Counted from the first letter of the stretch, positions 18,312 through 28,501 are shown. The stretch: DNA of 64,000 nt from Sulfurivermis fontis (GCF_004001245.1 NZ_AP018724.1:798501-862500); one strand, 5' to 3'. A program made the numbers and translations. The notes: generated from the letters alone by a model not told the origin.

Positions 18312-19177
18312 CCGTGAACGACACGTCCCCCCGCGAAGAGACGGCCGTGACCGCAGAGGTCGCGGTGGTTGCCGGCCCAGGTCAGCGTCTGCGTCTGGCA
18401 CGCGAGGCGGCGGGATTGAGCCGTGAGGAGGTTTCCACGCGGCTGCGGTTACGCCTCGAACTGATCCGCGCGCTGGAGGAGGATGATTACGCCCATCTTC
18501 CGCCGGTGGCCTTTGTCAGTGGTTATCTGCGCAGTTATGCGCGTCTTTTGGAACTGCCGGCGGAGGAGCTGGTGGCCATGCTGGAGCGGCCCGACGCGAC
18601 ACCGGCACTGGTAGCGCCGGTCATGCCGCTCCATCAACGCCGCAGCAGTGACTGGCCGGTCAAGCTCGTGACCTGGCTGATCGTTCTCCTGTTGCTGGGT
18701 CTGCTCGCGGTATGGTGGCTGTCGCGCCAGCCGGCTGAAGACGAGCCTGCCGGTGAGCCAGCCATGCTGCAGGCTCCCGATGGCAATGTGAGCCTGACGC
18801 TGCCGCCGGTGACGGAGACGCCGCCCCAAGCTGAACCACAGGAGGTGGCCGTTGCCGAACCGTCACCCGTGATCGGTGCCGCGCCGCCGGTACCGGTGCC
18901 GTTGCAAGTGACCGAGGTGCAGTTGGAGGCTGGCGGAGGCGATTGCTGGCTGGAGGTGAAGGACGCAGACGGCAAGCAGTTGGTATATGAACTGTTGCAG
19001 GATGGCATGACCCGTACCGTGCGCGGCAAGGCGCCGTTCGAGATTTTCCTCGGCAATGCCCCGGCAGTGACGGTGTATTACCAGGGCAAGGTATTCGATC
19101 ACGCACCGTTCCAGCGCCGTGAAGTGGCCAGGTTTCGTCTTGGCAAGGCCGCCGACAACCAGCCCATCGCCGAGTAA
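18308..19177 (+). CDS. rodZ: Cytoskeletal cell-shape protein RodZ
   Basis: RodZ links MreB filaments to the inner membrane. The 289 residues begin with an XRE-like helix-turn-helix (GQRLRLAREAAGLSREEVST), which binds MreB rather than DNA. A membrane helix follows at about 118-139 (VTWLIVLLLLGLLAVWWL), then a Pro/Glu-rich periplasmic linker and a C-terminal DUF4115 domain (CWLEVKDADGKQLVYELL). It lies between pilW and ispG as in most gammaproteobacteria. Confidence 0.93.
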   Translation: MTVNDTSPREETAVTAEVAVVAGPGQRLRLAREAAGLSREEVSTRLRLRLELIRALEEDDYAHLPPVAFVSGYLRSYARLLELPAEELVAMLERPDATPALVAPVMPLHQRRSSDWPVKLVTWLIVLLLLGLLAVWWLSRQPAEDEPAGEPAMLQAPDGNVSLTLPPVTETPPQAEPQEVAVAEPSPVIGAAPPVPVPLQVTEVQLEAGGGDCWLEVKDADGKQLVYELLQDGMTRTVRGKAPFEIFLGNAPAVTVYYQGKVFDHAPFQRREVARFRLGKAADNQPIAE

Positions 19178-19180
19178 GCC

Positions 19181-20272
19181 ATGCATCAGCCCTCGCCCAT
19201 CCAGCGGCGCAAGTCGCGTCAGATCAAGGTCGGCAACGTGCCGGTGGGCGGCGATGCGCCCATTTCGGTGCAGAGCATGACCAATACCGACACCCATGAC
19301 GTGGCGGCGACGGTGCGGCAGATTCGCGCACTGGAGGCGGTCGGTGCCGACATCGTGCGCGTTTCGGTGCCGGACATGGCTGCGGCGGAGGCCTTCGGCG
19401 AGATCAAGAAGCAGGTGCAGGTGCCGCTGGTCACCGACATCCACTTCGACTACAAAATCGCGCTGCGTGTCGCCGAACTGGGCGCCGACTGCCTGCGCAT
19501 CAATCCGGGCAATATCGGCCGCGAGGACCGCGTGCGGGCGGTGGTGAGCGCGGCGCGTGATCGCAACATTCCGATCCGCATCGGCGTCAATGCCGGTTCA
19601 CTGGAAAAGGATTTGCAGAAAAAATATGGCGAGCCCACCGCCGACGCGCTGGTCGAGTCGGCACTGCGCCACATCGAGATCCTCGACCGGCTCGATTTCC
19701 AAGATTTCAAGATCAGCCTCAAGGCGTCGGAGATTTTTCTCACCGTCGAGGCCTATCGTAAACTGGCGCAGCAGATCGAGCAGCCGCTGCACCTCGGCAT
19801 CACCGAGGCGGGTGGCTTCCGCGCCGGTGCCGTGAAGTCGGCCATCGGTCTCGGCATGCTGCTGGTGGATGGGATCGGTGACACCATCCGCGTATCACTG
19901 GCGGCGGACCCGGTGGAAGAGATCCGCGTCGGCTTCGATATTCTCAAGAGCCTGCATCTGCGCAGCAAGGGTATCAATCTCATCGCCTGTCCGTCCTGTT
20001 CGCGGCAGAACTTCGATGTCATCGCTACGGTCAACGCCCTGGAGCAGCGGCTGGAGGATGTGCTGGAACCCCTGGACGTGGCGGTGATCGGCTGCGTGGT
20101 CAACGGCCCGGGCGAGGCGCGCGAGGCCGACATCGGCCTGGCCGGTGGCCAGCCCAACCTGCTCTACGTCGGCGGCAAGCCGGATCACAAGGTGGACAAC
20201 GCCGACCTGGTGGACGAACTGGAAAAACAGATCCGCGCCGAACTGGCGCGGCGGAAAGTGGAAAAGAATTAA
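19181..20272 (+). CDS. ispG: 4-hydroxy-3-methylbut-2-enyl diphosphate synthase (flavodoxin)
   Basis: IspG is the penultimate enzyme of the non-mevalonate isoprenoid pathway and needs a [4Fe-4S] cluster. The 363 residues include [20 protein letters not shown], a TIM-barrel, and the cluster ligands in ACPSCSRQ and [12 protein letters not shown]. It starts three bases after rodZ. Its stop codon overlaps the first bases of a dispersed repeat at 20271. Confidence 0.97.
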   Translation: MHQPSPIQRRKSRQIKVGNVPVGGDAPISVQSMTNTDTHDVAATVRQIRALEAVGADIVRVSVPDMAAAEAFGEIKKQVQVPLVTDIHFDYKIALRVAELGADCLRINPGNIGREDRVRAVVSAARDRNIPIRIGVNAGSLEKDLQKKYGEPTADALVESALRHIEILDRLDFQDFKISLKASEIFLTVEAYRKLAQQIEQPLHLGITEAGGFRAGAVKSAIGLGMLLVDGIGDTIRVSLAADPVEEIRVGFDILKSLHLRSKGINLIACPSCSRQNFDVIATVNALEQRLEDVLEPLDVAVIGCVVNGPGEAREADIGLAGGQPNLLYVGGKPDHKVDNADLVDELEKQIRAELARRKVEKN

Positions 20273-20400
20273 ACGCAAAGACGCAAAGGGCGCAAAGGGC
20301 CGCAAAGATGTTGCCGCGGTGTTTGCGCCAGGGCGAGCGGCGCAGCGCGCTTGGTTTCGATGAGGATGGCCAGGTCCATGGCCTTTGCATCTTGGCGTTT
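20271..20400. repeat. Long inverted repeat, AAACGCAAAGACGCAAAG family
   Basis: AAACGCAAAGACGCAAAG at the left matches the reverse complement of the right end CTTTGCATCTTGGCGTTT at 16 of 18 positions. The left arm also contains tandem CGCAAAG units. It fills the ispG-hisS gap and overlaps the ispG stop. I see only one copy in the window. Confidence 0.65.
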
Positions 20401-20428
20401 AACCGGCTTTTGACTTTGGAGAGAAACA

Positions 20429-21712
20429 TTGAGCGGTAATATTCAGGCCGTGCGCGGGATGAACGACATCCTGCCGGAGCAGACGCCGACCTGGCAATTC
20501 GTGGAGCAGACGCTGCGCAATCTGCTGGCCGCCTATGGCTACAGCGAGGTGCGCATGCCGATCGTCGAGAAAACCGAACTGTTCAAGCGCTCCATCGGCG
20601 AGGTCACCGATATCGTCGAGAAGGAGATGTACACCTTCGAGGATCGCAACGGCGACTCACTCACCCTGCGGCCGGAAGGAACCGCCGGCTGCGTACGTGC
20701 CGCCATCGAGAACGGCCTGCTCTACAACCAGACGCAGAAGCTGTGGTACCTCGGACCGATGTTCCGCCATGAACGGCCGCAGAAGGGACGCTATCGCCAG
20801 TTTCACCAGCTTGGTGTCGAGGTGTTCGGTCTGGAGGGCCCCGATGTCGATGCCGAGCTGATCCTGATGAGCGCGCGCCTGTGGCGCCTGCTCGGTCTGG
20901 AAGACTCCGTCACCCTGCAACTCAATTCGTTGGGCTCGTCCTATGCGCGCGCCATGTACCGCGAAAAGCTGGTGCACTATTTCGAGCAGCACATCGGGCA
21001 ACTGGACGAGGACAGCCGGCGCCGTCTGCTCAGCAACCCGCTGCGTATCCTCGACAGCAAGAACCCGGACATGGCCGCGCTCATCGCCGCTGCGCCCAAG
21101 CTGACCGAGCATCTGGATGCCGAGTCAAAGGCGCATTTCGACGCGCTGTGCGCGCAGCTGGAGGCCGCCGGCGTGCGCTACCAGATCAATCCCTGTCTGG
21201 TGCGCGGCCTCGATTACTACGGCCGCACCGTGTTCGAGTGGGTCACCGACAAACTGGGTGCCCAGGGCACGGTATGCGCCGGTGGCCGTTTCGACGGCCT
21301 GGTCGAGCAGTTGGGCGGCAAGGCCACGCCGGCGATTGGTTTTGCCATCGGCCTGGAGCGTCTCACCGCATTACTCGATGAGGATGTCGTGCCGCTGGAG
21401 CAGTTCCGTCCCCACATCTATCTGGTGCGGGTTGGTGATGCCGCGCAGCAGCATGCGTTGTTGCTGGCCGAGCGGCTGCGTGACGAGGTGCCGGGCCTGC
21501 GCGTGCAGCTCAATCACGGCGGCGGCAGTTTCAAGAATCAGTTGAAGCGTGCGGACAAGAGCGGTGCTGCGCTGGCCTTGGTGATGGGCGAAGAGGAAGT
21601 CGCCAACGGTACTGTCGGCATCAAGCCCCTGCGCGAGCAGTCCGAACAGCAGACGCTGGCCCTGGATCAGATCGTCCCGTTTCTGCGGGATTATGTGGCT
21701 GGCCGCAAATAA
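20429..21712 (+). CDS. hisS: Histidyl-tRNA synthetase
   Basis: This class II synthetase charges tRNA-His. The 427 residues show motif 2 ([21 protein letters not shown] region), the histidine-specific [15 protein letters not shown] and GGRFDGL motifs, and a C-terminal anticodon-binding domain. The start is a TTG (20429) with GGAGAG eight bases upstream. No ATG lies near, and [15 protein letters not shown] is the family N-terminus. The rare start codon may limit expression. Confidence 0.96.
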   Translation: MSGNIQAVRGMNDILPEQTPTWQFVEQTLRNLLAAYGYSEVRMPIVEKTELFKRSIGEVTDIVEKEMYTFEDRNGDSLTLRPEGTAGCVRAAIENGLLYNQTQKLWYLGPMFRHERPQKGRYRQFHQLGVEVFGLEGPDVDAELILMSARLWRLLGLEDSVTLQLNSLGSSYARAMYREKLVHYFEQHIGQLDEDSRRRLLSNPLRILDSKNPDMAALIAAAPKLTEHLDAESKAHFDALCAQLEAAGVRYQINPCLVRGLDYYGRTVFEWVTDKLGAQGTVCAGGRFDGLVEQLGGKATPAIGFAIGLERLTALLDEDVVPLEQFRPHIYLVRVGDAAQQHALLLAERLRDEVPGLRVQLNHGGGSFKNQLKRADKSGAALALVMGEEEVANGTVGIKPLREQSEQQTLALDQIVPFLRDYVAGRK

Positions 21713-21730
21713 CCCTGAGGAGAAAACGCG

Positions 21731-22378
21731 GTGGAAGTCTATCGTACCGAAGAAGAGCAGGTTGAGGCACTCAAGGAGTGGTGGAGGGAAAACGGCCGCA
21801 GCGTGGTCATCGGCGTCGTCCTGGCCCTGGCGGCGGTGTTTGGCTGGCGCTATTGGCAGGACACGACGCGGTCACAGGCAGAGGCCGCCTCCGCACTGTA
21901 CCAGCAGATGCTGACGCAACTGGATGCCGGCGAGGGGCGCGAGGTGGTGGAGATCGCACGTCGTATCATCGCCGAGCATGCGACATCGCCCTATGCCGCA
22001 CTGGCGTCGCTCAGTCTGGCGCAGCAGGCAGTGGACCAGGGTGATCTGGATGGTGCCGCCGCACACCTGCGCTGGGTGATGGACAATGCGAAGGTGAGCG
22101 AGGTGCGCCTCCTGGCGCAGGTACGACTGGCGCGCGTGCTGATAGCCCAGGGCCGTGCCGATGAGGCGCTGCAGCACTTGGCCACCGTTGCCGGCAGCAG
22201 TTATACGGTGCTGGTGGAGGAGACGAAGGGCGATGCCTATCTGGCCCAAGGCCGCCGCGCCGAGGCATTGCAGGCCTATCAGACCGCTCTGGCGGCCGCT
22301 GCCGATGTGCCCGCCAAGCAGCAGATGCTGCGCATGAAGGTGGATGACCTGGCCGATGCCGGAGTTGTGGCGCAGTGA
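21731..22378 (+). CDS. yfgM: Ancillary SecYEG translocon chaperone YfgM (tetratricopeptide)
   Basis: YfgM is an inner-membrane protein whose periplasmic TPR domain works with PpiD at the translocon. The 215 residues have a short cytoplasmic EVYRTEEEQVEALKEWWREN, a membrane helix at about 24-42 (VVIGVVLALAAVFGWRYW) and TPR helices. It starts at GTG 21731 with a GAGGAG-like site (21718-21723). Its TGA overlaps the bamB ATG. Confidence 0.93.
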   Translation: MEVYRTEEEQVEALKEWWRENGRSVVIGVVLALAAVFGWRYWQDTTRSQAEAASALYQQMLTQLDAGEGREVVEIARRIIAEHATSPYAALASLSLAQQAVDQGDLDGAAAHLRWVMDNAKVSEVRLLAQVRLARVLIAQGRADEALQHLATVAGSSYTVLVEETKGDAYLAQGRRAEALQAYQTALAAAADVPAKQQMLRMKVDDLADAGVVAQ

Positions 22379-23574
22379 TGCGTCTGTCTGTCATCATTGC
22401 CGCGCTGTTGCTCGTCGCCTGCGGCGGCAGCCCCAGCCGCCTGGAACTCAATCCGCCTGCCGAGTTGAGTGACTTCACGCCACAGTTGCAGGTGGAGACG
22501 CGCTGGGCACGCCAACTGGGCCAAGGAGTAGGCAAGCACATGATTGCGTTGCCGCCCCTGGTGGAGCGCGATCGCATCTATGCCGCCAATCACAAGGGGC
22601 GGGTGGAATCCTTCGAACTCGAGTCCGGTGCCAGCCTCTGGCGCACCGAACTGGAGGCCGCCATCAATGGCGGACCCGGTGACGGCGGTGATGTCCTGCT
22701 GTTCGGTGGCGATGCCGAGGTGATCGCTGTGGCTAAGCGCGATGGCACGCTGCGTTGGCGTGCGCCGGTCAGTAGCGAGGTGCTGGCAGCACCGCAGCGC
22801 AGCGGTAACGTGGTGGTAGTGCGCAGTGTGGATGGCGCGCTGTTCGGGCTGGATGCCAGTGACGGCCGCCGTCTGTGGCGTTACAGTCAGCCGGTGCCGC
22901 TGTTGTCGCTGCGCGGGGTGGGCGAACCGCAGATCGAGGGCACCATCGTGGTGGCTGGTTTCGATAACGGTCGCCTGGTCGCCGTGTCGCTGCAGGACGG
23001 ACGCCCCTTGTGGGAGACGGTACTGGCCGTGCCGCGTGGCCGCACGGAACTGGAGCGCCTGGTCGATGTGGATGCCCGGTTGATGGTGCGCGACGGGGTG
23101 GTGTATGCCGCAGGTTATCAGGGACGCATCGCCGCCTTGACCCTCGACAGCGGCCGCCTGTTGTGGACGCGTGATTTCTCGACCTGGTCCGGACTCACCG
23201 TGTCCGGACGCGAGATCTACGTCACTGATGCCGAGGGCAGCGTGTGGGCACTGGCACGCAGCAATGGCGGCACGTTGTGGAAACAGACGGCGTTGCGGGG
23301 CCGCATGTTGTCAGCACCGGCGGTGCAGGGCGGCGCTGTGGTGGTGGCGGATTTCGAGGGTTATGTGCACTGGTTGGCGCGCGAGGAAGGCTCGCTGCTG
23401 GCGCGGGTGCGGGTGGAAGACTGGGAGGCCTTGTATCCGGTGCCTTCCTACTGGCCGCACAATGGGTACCGTGAGGATCGCGCCGTGCTCGCCGCGCCGC
23501 AGGTGCAGGACGATCACGTCTACGTGATGGACAAGCGCGGCGTCCTCAATGCCCTGCGCGTGTTGCCGGATTAA
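22378..23574 (+). CDS. bamB: Outer-membrane assembly lipoprotein BamB
   Basis: BamB is the beta-propeller lipoprotein of the BAM complex that inserts outer-membrane proteins. The 398 residues have a lipobox (MRLSVIIAALLLVAC, Cys 15) and eight PQQ-like blades with recurring GRVESFELESGASLWRTE-type motifs. I use ATG 22378, which overlaps the yfgM stop as TGATG; a GTG at 22375 would add one residue. It is followed by der, as is standard. Confidence 0.95.
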   Translation: MRLSVIIAALLLVACGGSPSRLELNPPAELSDFTPQLQVETRWARQLGQGVGKHMIALPPLVERDRIYAANHKGRVESFELESGASLWRTELEAAINGGPGDGGDVLLFGGDAEVIAVAKRDGTLRWRAPVSSEVLAAPQRSGNVVVVRSVDGALFGLDASDGRRLWRYSQPVPLLSLRGVGEPQIEGTIVVAGFDNGRLVAVSLQDGRPLWETVLAVPRGRTELERLVDVDARLMVRDGVVYAAGYQGRIAALTLDSGRLLWTRDFSTWSGLTVSGREIYVTDAEGSVWALARSNGGTLWKQTALRGRMLSAPAVQGGAVVVADFEGYVHWLAREEGSLLARVRVEDWEALYPVPSYWPHNGYREDRAVLAAPQVQDDHVYVMDKRGVLNALRVLPD

Positions 23575-23593
23575 TTAGGACCTGACCACTGCC

Positions 23594-25018
23594 ATGAAAC
23601 CGGTCATCGCCCTGGTGGGGCGGCCCAACGTGGGCAAATCCACGCTGTTCAATTACCTCACCCGTTCGCGTGACGCCCTGGTGGCGGACATGCCGGGGCT
23701 GACGCGCGATCGCCAGTACGGCACCGGCAAGGTGGGCGAGCGTCCCTACATCGTGGTCGATACCGGCGGCCTGTCCGGCGACGAACAGGGCGTCGAGGCG
23801 CTGATGGTGCGCCAGGTGCAGCAGGCGGTAGACGAGGCGCACGTGGTGTTGTTCCTGGTCGACGGCCGCGACGGTCTCACTGCCGGCGACGAGGCCATCG
23901 CGCGCTGGCTGCGCCAGCGGGGCAAGGAGGTGGTGCTGGTGGTCAACAAGACCGACACCGGCGAACCCTCGTTGCTGGCTGCCGAGTTCCACGCCCTCGG
24001 CCTGGGCGAGCCGGTGGCCATCGCCGCAGTGCATGGCCGTGGTGTGCCGCGCCTGATGGAGCGCGTGTTGGCGGCCCTGCCGGAGGAAGAGGAGGAAGAG
24101 GCCGAGGAGGAGGGGGCTGATCGCATCAAGGTGGCCATTGTCGGCCGCCCCAACGTCGGCAAGTCCACCCTGGTCAACCGCATCCTCGGCGAGGAGCGCG
24201 TTGTGGTGTTCGACATGCCGGGCACCACGCGCGACAGCATCTTCATTCCCTTCGAGCGCGACGGCCAGGACTATACCCTGATCGATACCGCCGGCGTGCG
24301 GCGCCGTTCGCGCATCGACGAGGCCATCGAGAAGTTCAGCGTCATCAAGACCCTGCAGGCCATCGAAGAGGCCAACGTGGTGGTGATGGTGCTGGATGCG
24401 CGCGAAGGGATCAGCGAACAGGATGCCACCCTGCTCGGTTTCGTGCTCGACGCCGGCCGCGCCCTGGTGCTGGCGGTGAACAAGTGGGACGGTCTGAGTC
24501 AGGATCAGCGCGACAATGTGCGCCGCGAACTGGACCTGAAGCTGCCCTTCATGGATTTCGCCAAACTGCATTACATTTCGGCCCTGCACGGTACCGGCGT
24601 CGGCGAACTGTTCGGCTCGGTGAAACGCGCCTATGCCTCGGCGCTGCGCAAGTTCTCCACCCCGGAACTGACCCGTCTGCTGGAGTCGGCCATCGCCGCC
24701 CACCAGCCGCCGCTGGTGGGCGGCCGCCGCATCAAGCTGCGCTATGCCCACCAGGGCGGCAAGAATCCGCCGTTGATTGTCATACACGGCAACCAGACCG
24801 AGCAGGTACCCAACAGCTATCAACGCTACCTGATCAATTTCTTCCGCGAACACCTCAAGCTGGAAGGTACGCCGGTACGCATCGAGTTCAAGTCCGGCGA
24901 GAATCCCTATGCCGGCAAGAAGAACGTGCTCACCCCGCGCCAGGTGCAAAAGCGCAAGCGCATGGTGGCGCACATCAAGAAGGCCGAGAAAAAACGCGCC
25001 CGCAAAAAGAAAATGTAG
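23594..25018 (+). CDS. der: Ribosome biogenesis GTPase Der
   Basis: Der is an essential double-GTPase for 50S assembly. The 474 residues contain two G domains: [12 protein letters not shown] near residue 8 with NKTD, and [12 protein letters not shown] near residue 182 with NKWD. A KH-like domain and a very basic C-terminal tail ([13 protein letters not shown]) follow. An acidic linker ([13 protein letters not shown]) joins the G domains. The stop is followed by a REP-like repeat. Confidence 0.97.
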   Translation: MKPVIALVGRPNVGKSTLFNYLTRSRDALVADMPGLTRDRQYGTGKVGERPYIVVDTGGLSGDEQGVEALMVRQVQQAVDEAHVVLFLVDGRDGLTAGDEAIARWLRQRGKEVVLVVNKTDTGEPSLLAAEFHALGLGEPVAIAAVHGRGVPRLMERVLAALPEEEEEEAEEEGADRIKVAIVGRPNVGKSTLVNRILGEERVVVFDMPGTTRDSIFIPFERDGQDYTLIDTAGVRRRSRIDEAIEKFSVIKTLQAIEEANVVVMVLDAREGISEQDATLLGFVLDAGRALVLAVNKWDGLSQDQRDNVRRELDLKLPFMDFAKLHYISALHGTGVGELFGSVKRAYASALRKFSTPELTRLLESAIAAHQPPLVGGRRIKLRYAHQGGKNPPLIVIHGNQTEQVPNSYQRYLINFFREHLKLEGTPVRIEFKSGENPYAGKKNVLTPRQVQKRKRMVAHIKKAEKKRARKKKM

Positions 25019-25019
25019 G

Positions 25020-25089
25020 GTAGGAGCCGAGTCCTCTCGGCGAACGGGGCGTTGCTGGTGTCGATTTCGCCCACGGAGTGGGCTCCTGA
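25020..25089. repeat. REP-like inverted pair, GTAGGAGC family
   Basis: GTAGGAGCCGAGTCCTCTCG with cgaac on one side and GTGGGCTCCTGA in the opposite orientation on the other form a BIME-like pair just after der. The GTAGGAGC core resembles the REP sequences of other gammaproteobacteria. A second, more compact copy lies inside the M23 peptidase gene (29423-29479). Confidence 0.65.
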
Positions 25090-25109
25090 GCTAACCACCG
25101 GAGGAGACC

Positions 25110-25721
25110 ATGGACCGCAAGCAGCATTGGGAGCAGGTATACACACAGAAGCAGCCTACCGAGGTGAGCTGGTTCCAGCCGCGCCCGGAATACTCGCTGC
25201 GCCTCATCGCCGCGGCAGGGATCGACAAGAGTCAGCCGATCATCGACATGGGAGGCGGCGCCTCGCGTCTGGTGGACAATCTGCTGGCTGATGGCTATGG
25301 CGACATCAGCGTGCTGGATATCTCCGCTGCGGCCCTGCAGCATACGCGCGAGCGTCTCGGCGCACCTGCGGCGCAGGTGACCTGGATCGAGGCCGATGCC
25401 ACCGCCTTCGAGCCGCCGAAAAGCTATGCCCTATGGCACGACCGCGCCGTGTTCCATTTCCTCACCGACCCCGCCGACCGCCAGGCCTATCGGCAACGCC
25501 TGGAGCGCGGCCTGCGCTCCGGCGGACAGCTGATCATTGCCACCTTCGCCCTCGACGGGCCGGAGAAGTGCAGCAACCTGCCGGTGCAGCGTTACAGCCC
25601 GGAAACCCTCAGTGCCGAGCTGGGTGCGGGTTACCGCCTGGTGGAAACCCTCACCGAGGGGCATATCACCCCGGCGCAAAAGGAACAGCGCTTCGTTTAT
25701 TGCCGTTTCGTGAAGAGCTGA
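25110..25721 (+). CDS. Class I SAM-dependent methyltransferase, substrate unknown
   Basis: The 203 residues have a Rossmann-type SAM site: motif I PIIDMGGGASRLVDNLL near residue 44, acidic SVLDIS, and post-motif WIEADATAF. They open with MDRKQHWEQVYTQKQPTEVSWFQ, a start common to small free-standing methyltransferases of the type 11/12 family. The conserved HDRAVFHFL block is present. The substrate cannot be read from sequence. GGAG lies upstream of the ATG. It stands alone between der and nrdJ. Confidence 0.85.
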   Translation: MDRKQHWEQVYTQKQPTEVSWFQPRPEYSLRLIAAAGIDKSQPIIDMGGGASRLVDNLLADGYGDISVLDISAAALQHTRERLGAPAAQVTWIEADATAFEPPKSYALWHDRAVFHFLTDPADRQAYRQRLERGLRSGGQLIIATFALDGPEKCSNLPVQRYSPETLSAELGAGYRLVETLTEGHITPAQKEQRFVYCRFVKS

Positions 25722-25736
25722 GCACGGCGGCGGGGC

Positions 25737-27590
25737 ATGCCGACAAGCCCCGCTTTGGCTATGCTTGCAGCCATGAGCCGCGACCTCTTCAGCAGCGAAA
25801 TATCCCGCCATGTCTGGGACAGCAAATACCGTTATCGTGACGGTGCGCTGATTCATGATCGGACTGTCGCGGATACCTGGCGCCGTGTGGCCCTGGCGCT
25901 GGCGCGGCAGGAGCGCGGCGATGTGCATGGGTGGGAAGGCCGCTTCTACGCCACGCTGGACAATTTCCGTTTTCTGCCCGGTGGGCGCATCCTCGCCGGT
26001 AGCGGCACCGAGCGCAACGTCACCCTGTTCAACTGTTTCGTGATGGGGACCATCGAGGACTCCCTCGACGGCATTTTCGATGCCCTCAAGCAGGGGGCGC
26101 TGACCATGCAGCAGGGCGGCGGCGTCGGCTACGACTTCTCCACCCTGCGTCCGTCCGGCACGCTGACCCATCGTGCCGGCACCATCGCCTCCGGTCCGGT
26201 CTCTTTCATGCGCATCTGGGACAGCATGTGCGCCACCTTGCTGTCCACCGGCGCGCGGCGCGGCGCCATGATGGCCACCCTGCGCTGCGACCATCCCGAT
26301 ATCGAGCAATTCATCACCGCCAAGCAGGAACCGCGCGAGCTGCGGCATTTCAATCTCTCGGTGCTGGTCAGCGATGCCTTCATGCAGGCGGTGGAAGAAG
26401 GCGGTGACTGGCCGTTGCTGTTCCCCGTCGCGGCGCTGGATGACGCTGAGGGCGAGGTGGTGATGCGTGCCTGGCCCGGCCATGACGGCGAGGTTCCCTG
26501 TCGTGTCATCAAACGCATTCCGGCGCGGCAGTTATGGCAGCAGATCATGCGCGCCACCTACGACTATGCCGAGCCCGGCGTGTTGTTCATCGATCGGATC
26601 AACCGTGAGAACAATCTCTATTACCGCGAACGCATCACTGCCACCAATCCTTGCGGAGAAGTACCGCTGCCGCCTTTCGGCGCCTGCAACCTCGGCTCGG
26701 TGAATCTCACGCGATTTGTCTGTGAACCGTTCACGCCCAACGCGCGTATCGACAGCGAGGCGCTGCGCGAGACGGTGCAGGTGGCGGTGCGCCTGATGGA
26801 CAACGTCATCGATGCATCGCACTTTCCCTTGCCGGAACAGGCGGCGCAGGCGCGCGGTACGCGCCGTCTCGGGCTGGGTATTACCGGCCTGGCCGATGCG
26901 CAACTCATGCTTGGCCTGCGCTATGACAGCGCAGAGGGCAGGGCAATGGCATCCAATGTGATGCGTGAACTGCGCGATTGCGCCTATCGTGCCTCGGTTG
27001 AGCTGGCGCGTGAGAAAGGCGCCTTCCCCTTCTTCGAGCGGGAGGCCTATCTGGCCGCGCCTTTTGTGCAACGCCTGCCGGCCGCTATCCGTGACGGCAT
27101 TGCGACCCACGGTATCCGCAACAGCCATCTCATCGCCATTGCGCCCACCGGCACCATCAGTCTGCTGGCCGACAACATCTCCAGCGGTCTGGAGCCGGTG
27201 TTCGCCTGGTCCTATCGCCGTCGCCTGCTGGAGCGTGACGGGCGCTATAGGGAGTACGAAGTGAGCGATTATGCCTGGCGCCTGTGGCGCGAAGCGCATG
27301 ATGATGCTGTGCTGCCACCCTACTTTGTCACCGCCCTGGAACTGGAACCGCAGGTGCATCTCGCCATGCAGGCGGCACTGCAGCCGTATGTGGACAGTGC
27401 CATCTCCAAGACCATCAACATTCCCGCCGACTACCCCTTCGAACAGTTTCAGTCCATCTACCGCGAGGCCCATCGCCTCGGTCTCAAGGGCTGCACCACC
27501 TTCCGCCCCAATCCGGTCACCGGTGCCATCCTGCAACCGCAGGAGCCGTCGGTTTCCCATTGCTGTTCCATCGAGCGCGAGGCGGACTGA
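25737..27590 (+). CDS. nrdJ: Adenosylcobalamin-dependent (class II) ribonucleotide reductase
   Basis: This enzyme reduces ribonucleotides to deoxyribonucleotides using a B12-generated thiyl radical, with no need for oxygen or a small subunit. The 617 residues carry the catalytic core ATNPCGEVPLPPFGACNLGS, the first redox Cys in TLFNCFVMG, and APTGTISLLADNISSG. The C-terminal shuttle is HCCSIEREAD. It is a short monofunctional form. Start choice is uncertain: ATG 25737 has GGCGGGG close upstream, while ATG 25773 gives a more typical N-terminus. It does not sit with other dNTP genes. Confidence 0.92.
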   Translation: MPTSPALAMLAAMSRDLFSSEISRHVWDSKYRYRDGALIHDRTVADTWRRVALALARQERGDVHGWEGRFYATLDNFRFLPGGRILAGSGTERNVTLFNCFVMGTIEDSLDGIFDALKQGALTMQQGGGVGYDFSTLRPSGTLTHRAGTIASGPVSFMRIWDSMCATLLSTGARRGAMMATLRCDHPDIEQFITAKQEPRELRHFNLSVLVSDAFMQAVEEGGDWPLLFPVAALDDAEGEVVMRAWPGHDGEVPCRVIKRIPARQLWQQIMRATYDYAEPGVLFIDRINRENNLYYRERITATNPCGEVPLPPFGACNLGSVNLTRFVCEPFTPNARIDSEALRETVQVAVRLMDNVIDASHFPLPEQAAQARGTRRLGLGITGLADAQLMLGLRYDSAEGRAMASNVMRELRDCAYRASVELAREKGAFPFFEREAYLAAPFVQRLPAAIRDGIATHGIRNSHLIAIAPTGTISLLADNISSGLEPVFAWSYRRRLLERDGRYREYEVSDYAWRLWREAHDDAVLPPYFVTALELEPQVHLAMQAALQPYVDSAISKTINIPADYPFEQFQSIYREAHRLGLKGCTTFRPNPVTGAILQPQEPSVSHCCSIEREAD

Positions 27591-27630
27591 ACACGACCGT
27601 CCTCCGGGGTGTGATAGACAGCACATGTTA

Positions 27631-27785
27631 AGGAAGCTCTGAATAAGTTCAGAGCTTCCGCGGCACAGGGATGTGCCGCCATTTTTCAACGACGATAAGT
27701 CGTTGAAAAATGAAGCCAAGCGAAAATCACACTTTTCGCTTGGCGTGGTCTGAGAAGTCCAGGATGGACTTATTCAGACCTTCCT
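27631..27785 (+). mobile_element. 155-bp MITE, copy 3
   Basis: TA at 27629-27630 and 27786-27787 flank AGGAAGCTCTGAATAAGTTC and the reverse complement of AGGAAGGTCTGAATAAGTCC. Hairpins: 27632-27659 (12-bp stem), 27660-27679 (8 bp), 27681-27711 (13 bp), 27715-27744 (12 bp), 27747-27780 (7 bp plus an inner 4 bp). This copy touches no coding region and serves as the reference. The rest of the 270-base nrdJ-to-27860 gap shows nothing else. Confidence 0.87.
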
Positions 27786-27859
27786 TAATAGGTCGCCGGG
27801 AATAGAAACGATATCCGGGCCGTCTTCCCGATGACCGTGCCAACAAAACGGGGGTCATC

Positions 27860-28501
27860 ATGCAGCGCAACGCAACTCAAAATCGCTGGGCGGCAAGCCG
27901 TTGCCGTGCTGCCCTGCTCATCGCCGCATGCCTGGCGTTTTCCCGGAGCGTCTGGGCAGAAGAAGGCAAGATATGGGAAGGTCTGTTCAACTACCAGCAG
28001 AAGATGGCCAACATCGGCAACGCCGAGGCGCAGTTCAATCTGGCCGAGATGTACGCCCAGGGCCAGGGCGTGCAGGCCGACCCGATTCAGGCGCGGCACT
28101 GGTACGAGGCCGCCGCCGCCCAGGGCTACGAACCGGCCCGGCGCAAGCTGGCCGCACTGGATGCCGGCGAGCCGCTGGTGAAGATCGCCGCGCCCGCTCC
28201 GGCACCGGTCGCGCCGCCGCGTCCGCCCATTCCCGTCCAGCCGCCTGCGCCGCCCGCCCAGGACACTGCCTCCCGCCAGGAACTGGAGCGCATGGAACGC
28301 GAACGCAAACAGCTGGAGCAAGAACTGGCGCGCAGCCGTGAAGAAATGCAGCGCCTGCAGGAAGAAAATGCCCGCCAGGAGGCCGAGCTAAAAAGGGCGG
28401 AAGCCGAGAAGGACGAGGCCCGCCGCCGCCTCGCCGCCAAGGCCCTGCTCGAGGCGGAGATGAAGAAACTGCGTGAGACGCCGCCGGCATTTGATCAATA
28501 G
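27860..28501 (+). CDS. Secreted Sel1-repeat protein with C-terminal coiled coil, unknown function
   Basis: The 213 residues start with a signal peptide (cleavage probably after SVWA, about residue 33). A Sel1-like repeat follows (AEAQFNLAEMYAQGQGVQAD, then ARHWYEAAAAQGYEPARRKL), then a Pro-rich linker (APAPAPVAPPRPPIPVQPP). It ends in a long charged coiled coil (ELERMERERKQLEQELARSR and onward). I do not recognise a named family. Predicted periplasmic. Convergent with the M23 peptidase gene. Confidence 0.75.
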   Translation: MQRNATQNRWAASRCRAALLIAACLAFSRSVWAEEGKIWEGLFNYQQKMANIGNAEAQFNLAEMYAQGQGVQADPIQARHWYEAAAAQGYEPARRKLAALDAGEPLVKIAAPAPAPVAPPRPPIPVQPPAPPAQDTASRQELERMERERKQLEQELARSREEMQRLQEENARQEAELKRAEAEKDEARRRLAAKALLEAEMKKLRETPPAFDQ

